Position numbers and translations under genes: made by a program. Below are positions 1-6,829 of a DNA stretch of 19,933 nucleotides, piece after piece. Source of the stretch: an uncultured Bacilli bacterium (GTDB taxonomy: Bacteria > Bacillota_I > Bacilli_A > RF39 > UBA660); NCBI GenBank assembly GCA_934148875.1, contig CAKPDJ010000023.1, positions 1 to 19,933 of the forward strand, written 5' to 3'. Every line of letters begins with the position of its first letter. Position 1 is the first letter of the stretch. A model generated the notes under the pieces. The model did not search any database. It saw only the letters and a program-made list of their open reading frames with translations, and was not told the origin of the DNA.

Positions 1-1160
1 ACATACATGTTATAAATATTTCTAAATTCTTCTTCTTCTGTTTTAGCAGTACCTGTCATACCAGATAGTTTTTTATACATTCTAAATAAATTTTGGAAGG
101 TAATTGTAGCTAAAGTTTTTGTTTCTTGTTGAATTTGTACACCTTCTTTAGCTTCAATTGCTTGATGAAGACCATCACTATAAGCACGGCCTGGCATTAG
201 ACGTCCAGTGAATTGGTCAACAATTACTACTTTTCCATCTTGAACAACGTAATCAATATCATTTTTCATTGAATAATTAGCACGTAATGCTTGATTAATA
301 TAATGAACTAACTCTGTGTTTTCTACATCAAATAAGTTTTTAAAGCCAAATTTTTTTTCTGCTTTTTTTACGCCTTCTTCTGATAAAGAAACATTTTTAG
401 TCTTTTCATCATATATATAATCTTCTTCTTTTAGAGATTTAGCAAATCTATCAGCATCTACATAAAGGTTAGCACTTTTCATTTCACCACCAGAAATAAT
501 TAATGGTGTACGTGCTTCATCAATTAATACTGAGTCAACTTCATCGATAATAGCAAAATTAAATGGTCTTTGAACACGATCCTCTTTACGAATTACCATG
601 TTATCACGTAAGTAATCAAATCCTATTTCGTTATTAGTTGAGTATAGTATGTCACATGCATACTGTTCTTGTTTTTCTTTTGGAGATAATTCTCTTAAAT
701 TAAGTCCAACAGTTAATCCTAAAAATTCATGAATTTTACCCATCCAATGACTATCACGGTCAGCTAGATATTCATTTACTGTTATAATATGAACACCTTC
801 ACCTGTTAGGGCATTCAAATAAGCAGGTAAAACTGATGTTAAAGTTTTTCCTTCACCTGTTTTCATTTCTGCTATATTACCGAAATGAATAGCTAGTGCA
901 CCTAATAACTGTACATAATATGGTTTTTCTCCAATAACACGAGAACATGCTTCACGTGCTACAGCAAATGCTTCTACTACTAAATCATCCACTGTTTCAC
1001 CATTTTTTATTCTATCTTTGAATTCTTCTGTTTTATTTTTTAATTCTTTATCAGAAAGTTTTTGCATACTTTCATCTAAATCTTCAATTTTATCAGCTAA
1101 ATTCTGAAACCTTTTTAATTCTTTATATTCATGATCAAATAATCTTTTTAAAAATTCCAT
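1..1160 (-). CDS. secA: SecA preprotein translocase ATPase (N-terminal part, cut by window edge)
   Basis: SecA is the ATPase motor that pushes secretory preproteins through SecYEG at the inner face of the membrane. The first 386 residues are present; the rest runs off the left edge. The protein begins MEFLKRLFDHEYKELKRF, has the Walker A motif MKTGEGKT at residues 99-106, and later IIDEVDSVLIDEARTP, the DEAD-type Walker B of the first nucleotide-binding domain with entry to the preprotein-crosslinking domain. The visible part ends in the SGMTGTAKTEEEEF region. The start is the ATG at 1158-1160, preceded by the ribosome-binding site AGGAGAG. It lies just downstream of hpf, the usual hpf-secA order of Bacillota, but with its own promoter and after the hpf terminator. 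Identification is certain; only the 3' part is missing. Confidence 0.98.
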   Translation of the reverse strand, partial: MEFLKRLFDHEYKELKRFQNLADKIEDLDESMQKLSDKELKNKTEEFKDRIKNGETVDDLVVEAFAVAREACSRVIGEKPYYVQLLGALAIHFGNIAEMKTGEGKTLTSVLPAYLNALTGEGVHIITVNEYLADRDSHWMGKIHEFLGLTVGLNLRELSPKEKQEQYACDILYSTNNEIGFDYLRDNMVIRKEDRVQRPFNFAIIDEVDSVLIDEARTPLIISGGEMKSANLYVDADRFAKSLKEEDYIYDEKTKNVSLSEEGVKKAEKKFGFKNLFDVENTELVHYINQALRANYSMKNDIDYVVQDGKVVIVDQFTGRLMPGRAYSDGLHQAIEAKEGVQIQQETKTLATITFQNLFRMYKKLSGMTGTAKTEEEEFRNIYNMY

Positions 1161-1183
1161 TGTTTCACTCTCCTGTAACTAGT

Positions 1184-1192
1184 ATTATACCA
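1184..1192 (-). promoter_or_regulatory. secA promoter, extended -10
   Basis: The minus strand reads TGGTATAAT, an extended -10 (TGnTATAAT), about 24 bases before the secA start. At the 17-base spacing the -35 is poor (TAGCAA). The leader would be roughly 17 bases. Confidence 0.6.
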
Positions 1193-1269
1193 ATATTTTC
1201 TTTTAATTGCTAGGCTTTCCTATTTTTTTATGATGGTTTTTAATATATTTTTTTAATATTTTGGTTATT

Positions 1270-1296
1270 AAGAAAAAAGAAGCTTATTCAGCTTCT
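1270..1296 (-). terminator. Intrinsic terminator of hpf
   Basis: A six-base-pair stem (AGAAGC at 1278-1283 with GCTTCT at 1291-1296) encloses the hpf stop codon in its loop. On the minus strand it is followed by a T-rich tail (TTTTTTCTT). Confidence 0.8.
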
Positions 1297-1814
1297 ATAA
1301 TTCCATAGTTTCCATCTTTTCTCTTGTATACTAACATTGGTTTATTAGTCTCAGCATCTTTAAATAAGTAAAACTCGTGTCCTAATAACTCCATTTGAAG
1401 TATAGCTTCTTCTTCGTCCATTGGTTTTACTTCTATTTTCTTTCTTTTTACAATCTTTTCTACAGGTGTATCTTCTATCTCTTCTATATAATCAAAAGCA
1501 AAATCTTTTGTTTCTTTTCTCTTGCTTGAAGCTATTCTAGTTTTGTTTTTTCTGATTTGTCTTTCTAGTTTATCAATTACTGTATCAATAGCTGCATAAT
1601 AATCATCCTGCACTTCTTCAGCTCTTAATATAAAGTTTTTTAAAGGTATTGTTACTTCTACGGTGTTCAAATGACCATGTACTTTAGCAACAACAGTGGC
1701 TTTAATATTATCAATGTCTTCTAAATATTTATTTAGCCTTTCCAATTTTTCTTTTGCATAAGATTCCATGGCATTAGTTACTTCTAACTTGCTACCTCTG
1801 ATAATGATATTCAT
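1284..1814 (-). CDS. hpf: Ribosome hibernation promoting factor, long form
   Basis: Long-form HPF binds the 30S decoding region and pairs two ribosomes into inactive 100S dimers in stationary phase or stress. At 176 residues it has the usual long-form length: an S30AE domain at about residues 1-95 (starting MNIIIRGSKLEVTNAMESYA), a charged linker (about 96-122), and a C-terminal dimerisation domain containing EAILQMELLGHEFYLFKDAE and VYKRKDGNYGIIE. The start at 1814 follows GGGAGGGATGAT, a strong ribosome-binding site. The gene has its own extended -10 promoter and a terminator, so it appears monocistronic, with secA following from a separate promoter. Family assignment is secure. Confidence 0.96.
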   Translation of the reverse strand: MNIIIRGSKLEVTNAMESYAKEKLERLNKYLEDIDNIKATVVAKVHGHLNTVEVTIPLKNFILRAEEVQDDYYAAIDTVIDKLERQIRKNKTRIASSKRKETKDFAFDYIEEIEDTPVEKIVKRKKIEVKPMDEEEAILQMELLGHEFYLFKDAETNKPMLVYKRKDGNYGIIEAE

Positions 1815-1834
1815 ATATCATCCCTCCCAACTAT

Positions 1835-1843
1835 ATAATAACA
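1835..1843 (-). promoter_or_regulatory. hpf promoter, extended -10
   Basis: The minus strand reads TGTTATTAT, an extended -10 about 21 bases before the hpf start. No good -35 is seen (TTTATT at 17 bases). This is one of several TGnTATnnT elements in the window. Confidence 0.5.
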
Positions 1844-1902
1844 TAATTTTAATTTTAAATAAAGCTCTCTAACTTTTTTTACACATTTTCCCATTTTTTG
1901 AC

Positions 1903-1930
1903 AAAATAAAAACTATCTATTCGATAGTTT
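1903..1930 (-). terminator. Intrinsic terminator of the first cold-shock gene
   Basis: An eight-base-pair stem (AAACTATC at 1910-1917 with GATAGTTT at 1923-1930) has a five-base loop. On the minus strand a T-rich tail (TTTATTTTG) follows. The TAG stop of the gene lies at the stem/loop junction. Confidence 0.75.
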
Positions 1931-2135
1931 GCATTTCATCAACCGGTTTTACATTTATAGCTTGATAACCTTTTTCAGTTTTAATTACTTCAAAGTCAAT
2001 TAGTTGATTTTCTTTTAATGTTTTATATCCATTTTTTTCAATATTAGAATAATGTATTAAAATGTCTCCTAATTCCTTATCTGTAGTAAAACCATAACCT
2101 TTAGCATTGTTAAACCACTTAACTCTTGATATCAT
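1917..2135 (-). CDS. Cold-shock domain protein, divergent copy
   Basis: A 72-residue single cold-shock domain (five-stranded OB fold) expected to bind single-stranded RNA and DNA and melt RNA structure. The conserved VKWFNNAKGYGF with RNP1 at about residues 12-17 is present. RNP2 reads ILIHYS instead of the usual VFVHFS-type motif, so the first aromatic position is leucine, and RNP1 ends in Thr rather than Ile. The second cold-shock protein (2289-2507) keeps the canonical residues. The ribosome-binding site is weak (AGAGATG about five bases before ATG). The gene has its own extended -10 promoter and terminator and is not co-transcribed with its neighbour. The domain call is firm; weaker or altered nucleic-acid binding is inference. 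Confidence 0.93.
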   Translation of the reverse strand: MISRVKWFNNAKGYGFTTDKELGDILIHYSNIEKNGYKTLKENQLIDFEVIKTEKGYQAINVKPVDEMQTIE

Positions 2136-2173
2136 TTTTACATCTCTTTTCTTGTTGAAATTTATACGGTGTA

Positions 2174-2182
2174 ATCATAACA
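2174..2182 (-). promoter_or_regulatory. Promoter of the first cold-shock gene, extended -10
   Basis: The minus strand reads TGTTATGAT about 40 bases before the start codon, between the terminator of the second cold-shock gene and this gene. The -35 is poor. The leader would be about 32 bases. Confidence 0.45.
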
Positions 2183-2267
2183 TAAATACTTAATTTAACT
2201 TATAAACTCTTCCCAATCGTTAATTTTTGATGTTTTTCTGTAGTTTATGTTAACAATTAGTTTATTT

Positions 2268-2301
2268 TTAAACTAAAAGAAAAGCTACCTATTTGGTAGC
2301 T
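2268..2301 (-). terminator. Intrinsic terminator of the second cold-shock gene
   Basis: A seven-base-pair stem (AGCTACC at 2283-2289 with GGTAGCT at 2295-2301) has a five-base loop. A T-rich tail (TTTCTTTTAG) follows on the minus strand, and the TAG stop overlaps the loop. Confidence 0.8.
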
Positions 2302-2507
2302 GATAGTTCTTTTGAAACAACGACATCTAAAGCTTGAAAGCCTTTTCCAGTCTCTAGTAGTTTGAATTCAACGATTTGTCCTTCTTCTAAAGTCTTATAA
2401 CCATCTTGTCTAATTGCTGAATAATGAACAAAAATATCATCTTTATCTGTATACTCAATAAAGCCATATCCTTTTTCATTGTTGAACCATTTTACTTTTC
2501 CCTTCAC
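2289..2507 (-). CDS. Cold-shock protein, canonical CspA/CspB type
   Basis: A 72-residue cold-shock domain protein with canonical RNA-binding surface: KVKWFNNEKGYGFI (RNP1 KGYGFI) and RNP2 IFVHYS, then the typical FKLLETGKGFQALDV end. It would act as an RNA chaperone. The start is a GTG at 2505-2507, chosen because the strong ribosome-binding site GAGGTGG sits six bases upstream and the reading starts KGKVKWF as in the family. A leader of about 70 bases separates it from its probable promoter and contains a GTGATATCAC palindrome, in line with the long structured leaders known for csp genes. Terminator at the stop codon; monocistronic. Confidence 0.95.
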   Translation of the reverse strand: MKGKVKWFNNEKGYGFIEYTDKDDIFVHYSAIRQDGYKTLEEGQIVEFKLLETGKGFQALDVVVSKELSATK

Positions 2508-2594
2508 ACTGCCACCTCACCTTCTGTAAAACTATTTTTACTGATACTGCTAGTGTGATATCACTAATTTTTTCCGCGCATACCTATAATATCA
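2508..2594 (-). promoter_or_regulatory. Promoter and leader of the second cold-shock gene
   Basis: The minus strand has TGATATTAT (-10 at 2586-2591 with upstream TG), giving a leader of roughly 70 bases. Within it lie a palindrome GTGATATCAC (2555-2564, also readable as TAGTG/CACTA flanking six bases) and a small hairpin GTAAAA-ATAG-TTTTAC. Cold-shock genes often have structured leaders; a thermosensor role here is only inference. Confidence 0.4.
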
Positions 2595-2668
2595 TTTTGG
2601 ATAATCTTTTTTGGCATTTTATTCTCAGTTGTTTATTTTTAGTGTTTTTCAACATCAAAATTAATATT

Positions 2669-2751
2669 TAGTTAACTAATCATTAAAATAATACTACTTT
2701 TATACATTAAGTAATTAACTACAAAATATCACTTATTTTCTATGTTATATT
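2669..2751 (+). promoter_or_regulatory. agrBD promoter with possible AgrA-type repeats
   Basis: An extended -10 (TGTTATATT, hexamer 2746-2751) lies 23 bases before the agrB ATG, with no recognisable -35, as expected for an activator-dependent promoter. Upstream are two copies of TTAACTA (2672-2678 and 2715-2721), 43 bases apart, about four helical turns. Read on the other strand they give TAGTTAA, resembling the GTTnA core bound by LytTR regulators such as AgrA. The nearer copy ends 24 bases before the -10. Base composition makes chance copies likely, so the operator call is tentative. Confidence 0.4.
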
Positions 2752-2774
2752 TAAGCCGAAAAATAGAGGTAATT

Positions 2775-3383
2775 ATGATTAAAAGTTTTATTATTAACAG
2801 ATCTTTGAAAACTGTATCTACTATGTATCAGGAATATGATCCAATTAAAATGGATGAAATACGATATGGATTGGAAGCTGTATATTTATGTTTAACTAAG
2901 GTCTTCGTAATTTTGTTTGTTACATTTTTATTAGGTTTTCTTAAGGAAGCAATTATCCTATTATTATTCTTTAATGGATTGCGTGCTTTTGCATTTGGAA
3001 TCCATGCGAGTAAAAGTTGGATGTGTTGGATAGCTTCAAGTATCTTATTTATAGGTTTTCCTTATTTATGTATTAATTTGTATATGCCAGATTTTGTTTA
3101 TTACATTATTATGGGATTATCTATGATGTGCTTTATATTATATGCACCAGCAGATACTAAAAAGAGACCATTAGTGAGAAAAAACAGACGTTTAAAATTT
3201 AAAATATTAACTATTATAGTTTCTAGTATATATATTGCACTTTTTATCTTTACTGATAGTATGTTTATTAAAAATACTATAACTTGTGCAATGTTAATTG
3301 AATCGGTACTAATACATCCCTTAACTTATAGGGTGTTTAAATTACCATATAAGAATTATGAAAGGTATGTATTTAGTAAATAG
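2775..3383 (+). CDS. agrB: AgrB-type peptide protease (autoinducer maturation)
   Basis: AgrB is a membrane cysteine endopeptidase that cuts the C-terminal tail from AgrD and closes a thiolactone ring to make the autoinducing peptide. The 202-residue protein shows the family signature GLRAFAFGIHASKSWMC, with catalytic His77 and Cys84 at the same numbers as in Staphylococcus aureus AgrB, and the conserved YAPADTKKRPL motif at about residues 133-143. Hydrophobic segments fit four to six membrane helices. The start is ATG at 2775, after TAGAGGTAATT; an ATG at 2742 in the same frame lies in the -10 element and lacks a ribosome-binding site. agrD follows 19 bases downstream. Unlike the usual agrBDCA operon, agrC and agrA are on the opposite strand. 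Confidence 0.93.
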   Translation: MIKSFIINRSLKTVSTMYQEYDPIKMDEIRYGLEAVYLCLTKVFVILFVTFLLGFLKEAIILLLFFNGLRAFAFGIHASKSWMCWIASSILFIGFPYLCINLYMPDFVYYIIMGLSMMCFILYAPADTKKRPLVRKNRRLKFKILTIIVSSIYIALFIFTDSMFIKNTITCAMLIESVLIHPLTYRVFKLPYKNYERYVFSK

Positions 3384-3402
3384 AATAGAGAGGGGAATAA
3401 AA

Positions 3403-3528
3403 ATGAAAAGATTATTAGCTATGGTTCTTTCAGGAGTAGGTATTCTTGCTGCTGGAGCTGCTTCAGTTGCTTGTCCAATGTTTATTATTGATGAACCTGA
3501 AATGTCAAAAGAAATGATTGAAAGATAA
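3403..3528 (+). CDS. agrD: AgrD-type autoinducer precursor peptide
   Basis: A 41-residue peptide with the three-part layout of AgrD: a hydrophobic N-terminal leader (residues 1-23, MKRLLAMVLSGVGILAAGAA...), a core beginning at Cys24 (CPMFI), and an acidic C-terminal tail IDEPEMSKEM like the DEPEVPKEL tails of staphylococcal AgrD. The core resembles the Listeria ACFMFV core. By family logic AgrB would cleave after Ile28 (or Ile29) and join that carboxyl to the Cys24 thiol, giving a five- or six-residue ring with a short N-terminal tail; the exact ends are inference. The ribosome-binding site AGAGAGGGG is strong. It directly follows agrB and ends at a bidirectional terminator, so agrB-agrD form a two-gene operon. 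It is short enough to be missed by gene finders. Confidence 0.92.
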   Translation: MKRLLAMVLSGVGILAAGAASVACPMFIIDEPEMSKEMIER

Positions 3529-3566
3529 AAATAGAGGCTACTATTTAGTAGCTTCTATTTTTTTTA
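3529..3566. terminator. Bidirectional terminator between agrD and agrC
   Basis: A twelve-base-pair stem (3531-3542 with 3547-3558, one G-T wobble) has a four-base loop. On the plus strand TTTTTTTATTT follows, ending agrBD; on the minus strand TTTTTATC follows, ending agrC. The agrC stop codon overlaps the stem and loop. Confidence 0.88.
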
Positions 3567-4875
3567 TTTCTTCTAAGTGTATTCTTAATTCTTGAACATA
3601 ATAGTCTTCTAATATATTTCTATTTTGTGAAAAGACACTTTCTTCCTCTAAAATCTTTTTTACTATATGTAAGCCAACACCATGATTTTTACCTTTAGTT
3701 GAATAGCCATATTCATCTATTTTTTCTAAATCAATTTTACCATTATAAGTATTAGCTATAATTATTACGACATCCTTATTTTCTTTAAATATTTCTAAAC
3801 TAATTTCTTTTTTCTTACTAACTTCAGCAGCTTGGATTGCATTATCTAGATAAACTCCCATAATACTATATAATGAGTCTTTTTGTTTAATTGTTAACTT
3901 TGGTAAATTTGTCTTTGTAACTTCTTTACTCACATTAATATTGACATCTAATTTTTTACTTTCCATTTCCATCAATTTATAATTGATTAAACCTTTTAGT
4001 CCTGATAATGGAAGATGATTTAATTGTCCTATCCAATAATATTTAAGTTTTCCTCTCTTTTCTAGAAGTGTATCAATATAATCTGAAATATCTGGTGCAT
4101 TATCTTCTAACATATTTTTTATAGCTGATAATTGATTTTTGTGTTCATGTGCAACGATTCGATACTCTTCTAACAAATCATTAGTTACATCGGAATAATT
4201 AGCTAATTGTTGATACTTTGATGTTGTTTCTTGAATTTGTGCCCTTTGCTTTAGTAATGCAAAACATACAATGCTGAATCCTAAAGCTATAAGCATAGTA
4301 ATAATAAATTCTAAACTAAATTCCCATTCATTGTATGGTATTTTGAATGATATTAATGACACTGTTACCAATGTGGTAAAGATTACTATAAATGTACTTA
4401 TATTCATGTTTGAATCATTTTTTAACAAAGATATTAACTTATTTTTAAATAATTTTACCATGATAATTATGCTACATACTATCAATATATTTAGTAGTAT
4501 ATTATTTATAATAAATGTCATTGATGATTTTGTAAAATAAGTAATAATACTCGCTGTAATAGCTATTATTAACTCTGAAACAACTAAGCTGAGATACCAT
4601 ATGAGTGATACCATTATGCTTTTTGATAAGGACTGTCTAAATATTAATTCATAAAATGCACACTGCAAAGAATACACGAAAATAACTTTAATTGGTCCAC
4701 TAATGATATTAAATTTTCCTAAGTTTAAAATAGATAATATGGTTGTGAAAACTAATACTATAAATATTTTGTTAATAGTATTTACCTTTTCTTTACTTTC
4801 TAATAACATTCTTCCTACTATGATTGCTACAGTCCATAACATTAAAGAATTTATGTATGATTCTATAAATTGCAT
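3541..4875 (-). CDS. agrC: AgrC-type membrane sensor histidine kinase
   Basis: A 444-residue receptor kinase expected to bind the cyclic peptide from outside and phosphorylate AgrA. Residues 1-207 hold about six to seven hydrophobic helices (sensor domain), followed by a coiled-coil linker (about 210-240). The dimerisation helix has VAHEHKNQLSAIKNMLED with probable phospho-acceptor His243. The GHKL ATPase domain shows the N box YLDNAIQAA (Asn345) and STKGKNHGVGLHIVKKI (G box, residues 392-408), a form typical of AgrC-like kinases. It starts inside the end of agrA, overlapping by 13 bases, so the two are translationally coupled in the order agrA-agrC, the reverse of S. aureus. It ends at the terminator shared with agrBD. 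Function is assigned from domains plus the adjacent agrBD. Confidence 0.9.
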   Translation of the reverse strand: MQFIESYINSLMLWTVAIIVGRMLLESKEKVNTINKIFIVLVFTTILSILNLGKFNIISGPIKVIFVYSLQCAFYELIFRQSLSKSIMVSLIWYLSLVVSELIIAITASIITYFTKSSMTFIINNILLNILIVCSIIIMVKLFKNKLISLLKNDSNMNISTFIVIFTTLVTVSLISFKIPYNEWEFSLEFIITMLIALGFSIVCFALLKQRAQIQETTSKYQQLANYSDVTNDLLEEYRIVAHEHKNQLSAIKNMLEDNAPDISDYIDTLLEKRGKLKYYWIGQLNHLPLSGLKGLINYKLMEMESKKLDVNINVSKEVTKTNLPKLTIKQKDSLYSIMGVYLDNAIQAAEVSKKKEISLEIFKENKDVVIIIANTYNGKIDLEKIDEYGYSTKGKNHGVGLHIVKKILEEESVFSQNRNILEDYYVQELRIHLEEIKKIEATK

Positions 4876-5633
4876 TGTCCTATACCTCTTTCTTTCTGCC
4901 TTTTAGTTGGCTCTTTACCTAATCGTATTTTTAGTTCTGTTTTTTTATCTCGTGAAAGTAGAGGCGTTTCTATATCTCCAAAGTGGATAATGCAATTTCT
5001 AAGTTCTACTCTAGTTACTTTATCAAGATTTACTATGCAACTACGATGTGTTCTAAAAAATCTAGGGTCTTTTTTTAATTCATCCTCAATTGTACTAATT
5101 GGTAACTTTATTTTTAAATTCTCACTTTTTGTTACTACTGTTGAGTATAAATCATCCACATTCTTTTCAATAAATAAAATATCTCTATATGGAATTTGTA
5201 CTAATTCGCCGTTATATTGAAAATTTAGAGATGGTGTTGATTTTATAATTTCTAAAGATACCTTCAAAGTATCTTTTAAATTATCTTCACAGTTATAAAA
5301 TTTTGATATAAAATCTAACATTAGCATACGACTTGTAAATGCTGCTGTTTTCATTTGCTCATGAGTAGTTATAATCATCATAGGACTTTCCCAATCGCCA
5401 CCATTTCTTACTTCTCGAGCTAAATCTAGTCCTGACTTTCCAGGTACTTCTATATCTAATATATATATTTTTTTACCAACTAAATCTTTAAGCAATGGCA
5501 TCGTTTTTTTATCATAATGATCTATTTCAACAATTCTATATGCTATTTTCATACCACCAATTAGTTTCAAAATAATCGAAATATACTTTTCCCTAAATTT
5601 TTTCTCATCTTCGTAAATAATAAAGTTAATCAT
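4863..5633 (-). CDS. agrA: AgrA-type LytTR response regulator
   Basis: A 256-residue response regulator: receiver domain at residues 1-125 with acidic pocket YEDE (8-10) and phospho-acceptor Asp60 in YILDIEVPGKSG, then a LytTR DNA-binding domain at about 140-245, including IPYRDILFIEK and FFRTHRSCIVNLDKVTRVEL. LytTR proteins bind paired repeats upstream of weak promoters; agrB is the natural target. The start at 5633 follows AGGAGGTAAC. The ribosome-binding site comes straight after a terminator hairpin belonging to tagO, leaving no room for a promoter in the 30-base gap. Expression must come from readthrough or from a promoter inside tagO. Overlap of 13 bases with agrC indicates coupling. 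Confidence 0.92.
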   Translation of the reverse strand: MINFIIYEDEKKFREKYISIILKLIGGMKIAYRIVEIDHYDKKTMPLLKDLVGKKIYILDIEVPGKSGLDLAREVRNGGDWESPMMIITTHEQMKTAAFTSRMLMLDFISKFYNCEDNLKDTLKVSLEIIKSTPSLNFQYNGELVQIPYRDILFIEKNVDDLYSTVVTKSENLKIKLPISTIEDELKKDPRFFRTHRSCIVNLDKVTRVELRNCIIHFGDIETPLLSRDKKTELKIRLGKEPTKRQKERGIGQCNL

Positions 5634-5643
5634 GTTACCTCCT

Positions 5644-5676
5644 AATAAAAAAGAAGCAAATTACTACTTCTTTTTT
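5644..5676 (-). terminator. Terminator hairpin between tagO and agrA
   Basis: A stem of AAGAAG (5651-5656) with CTTCTT (5667-5672), extended by A-T pairs to ten, has a ten-base loop carrying the tagO stop. The T-rich 3' arm runs into the agrA ribosome-binding site AGGAGG. It may act as a partial terminator. Confidence 0.7.
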
Positions 5677-6755
5677 TTGTTATGAATTTTCTTTTTAATA
5701 TCTTTTAACTTTGGTGGTGTTTTATCTGTAATAATATTTGTATAACAGACAAACCATACTACAATGACTGTTAAGATTACATATATTATTGTTGCAGCAG
5801 TTGGATCCTTCAGAACATAAAAAATAGAAGTTAAGGCAAACAATATATTAATAAAATAGATAATGATAACTGTTGTCCTTTGAGAAAAGTTCATACCTAA
5901 TAGTTGATGATGAAAGTGACATCTATCAGCACTAAATATTGGTTGCCTTTTTAACATTCTTCTAATGATGGCAAACAGTGTATCTAGTATTGGTAATCCC
6001 AATATGGCTATTGGAACGAATAATGATGTTAATGCTGTTCCCTTAAATCCTAATAAACAAATTATCGATATCATAAAGCCCATAAACATACTGCATTGAC
6101 CAGCAAATATCTTAGCCGGATAAAAGTTGTGTACTAGAAATCCTAGTGTTGAACCAAGCATTAATAATGTCAAGGTCATTTCTAGGCTTCCCAATCTTCC
6201 TTGATAGAAACAGATTATAGCCGTAGTTATGTAAAATATTGAAGTAACACCGCCACTTAAACCATCCAAACCATCTGTGAAGTTTATTATATTGATACAA
6301 GCTACTATAAAAAAGACAGTTATTATATTTGAAAATATTCCGAAATTAATATGCAAACTAAAAGCCGTTATATCAGTTAAACTTATTCCTCCGTAGAAAA
6401 CAATTATGCAGGCTGCTATTATCTGAGCTATTAGTTGGCGGGAGGCTCTTAAATCATTTATATCATCAACGATACCAGTTAATATAATAATAAAACTTCC
6501 TATTAATATTGCATTCATTTTAATACTGTGTTGTCCAAATAACATATATCCAACTAAAAAGGCTAAGAATATACCTACGCCTCCTAATTTAGGAATTGGT
6601 TTTTTATGGATATGCCTATTTCCTTCATCTTTTCTAGGAATATCAATAGCTCCAATATGATGTGCTATTTTTTTCATAATCGGCATTATGCAAACACTAA
6701 CTATAAATGTTATTAAAATCATTTTTAATGATAGTCCAATGTCGCTATTAAACAT
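5664..6755 (-). CDS. tagO: Undecaprenyl-phosphate GlcNAc-1-phosphate transferase (TagO/WecA family)
   Basis: This enzyme transfers GlcNAc-1-phosphate from UDP-GlcNAc to undecaprenyl phosphate, the first step of wall teichoic acid and some other envelope polymers. The 363-residue protein has about ten to eleven membrane helices and the family motifs in order: KPIPKLGGVGIF (about 52-63), GIVDDINDLRASRQL (catalytic Asp pair, about 94-108), NIINFTDGLDGLSGG (about 154-168) and the cytoplasmic HFHHQLLG (about 280-287). The last motif and length favour TagO/WecA over MraY. The start at 6755 follows GAGGTGGTAGT. It has a near-consensus extended -10 promoter. Its C-terminus is very lysine-rich, probably cytoplasmic. 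agrA and agrC follow on the same strand. Confidence 0.94.
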   Translation of the reverse strand: MFNSDIGLSLKMILITFIVSVCIMPIMKKIAHHIGAIDIPRKDEGNRHIHKKPIPKLGGVGIFLAFLVGYMLFGQHSIKMNAILIGSFIIILTGIVDDINDLRASRQLIAQIIAACIIVFYGGISLTDITAFSLHINFGIFSNIITVFFIVACINIINFTDGLDGLSGGVTSIFYITTAIICFYQGRLGSLEMTLTLLMLGSTLGFLVHNFYPAKIFAGQCSMFMGFMISIICLLGFKGTALTSLFVPIAILGLPILDTLFAIIRRMLKRQPIFSADRCHFHHQLLGMNFSQRTTVIIIYFINILFALTSIFYVLKDPTAATIIYVILTVIVVWFVCYTNIITDKTPPKLKDIKKKIHNKKKK

Positions 6756-6775
6756 ACTACCACCTCATCCCCTTA

Positions 6776-6784
6776 ATTATAACA
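6776..6784 (-). promoter_or_regulatory. tagO promoter, consensus extended -10
   Basis: The minus strand reads TGTTATAAT, a full extended -10, about 21 bases before the tagO start. A TTGTAA -35 lies 16 bases upstream. The -35 sits beside the mbl terminator. Confidence 0.7.
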
Positions 6785-6800
6785 TACTTTTTATTTGTTA

Positions 6801-6829
6801 CAAAGAAAAAAGACTTATAAAATAAGTCT
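6801..6829 (-). terminator. Intrinsic terminator of mbl
   Basis: An eight-base-pair stem (AGACTTAT at 6811-6818 with ATAAGTCT at 6822-6829) has a three-base loop. On the minus strand it is followed by TTTTTCTTTG. The mbl stop codon overlaps the first arm. Confidence 0.82.

Noticed and set aside
2742..2774. Upstream ATG as agrB start, adding 11 residues
   Set aside because: It lies in the extended -10 element and lacks a ribosome-binding site; ATG at 2775 has TAGAGGT and puts His77 and Cys84 at the family numbers.
4870..5220. A 116-codon plus-strand frame opposite agrA
   Set aside because: Antisense to a well-supported LytTR regulator and without its own signals.
6112..6300. Minus-strand 62-codon frame inside tagO
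   Set aside because: Out of frame with tagO, which is complete and has all family motifs; no separate signals.
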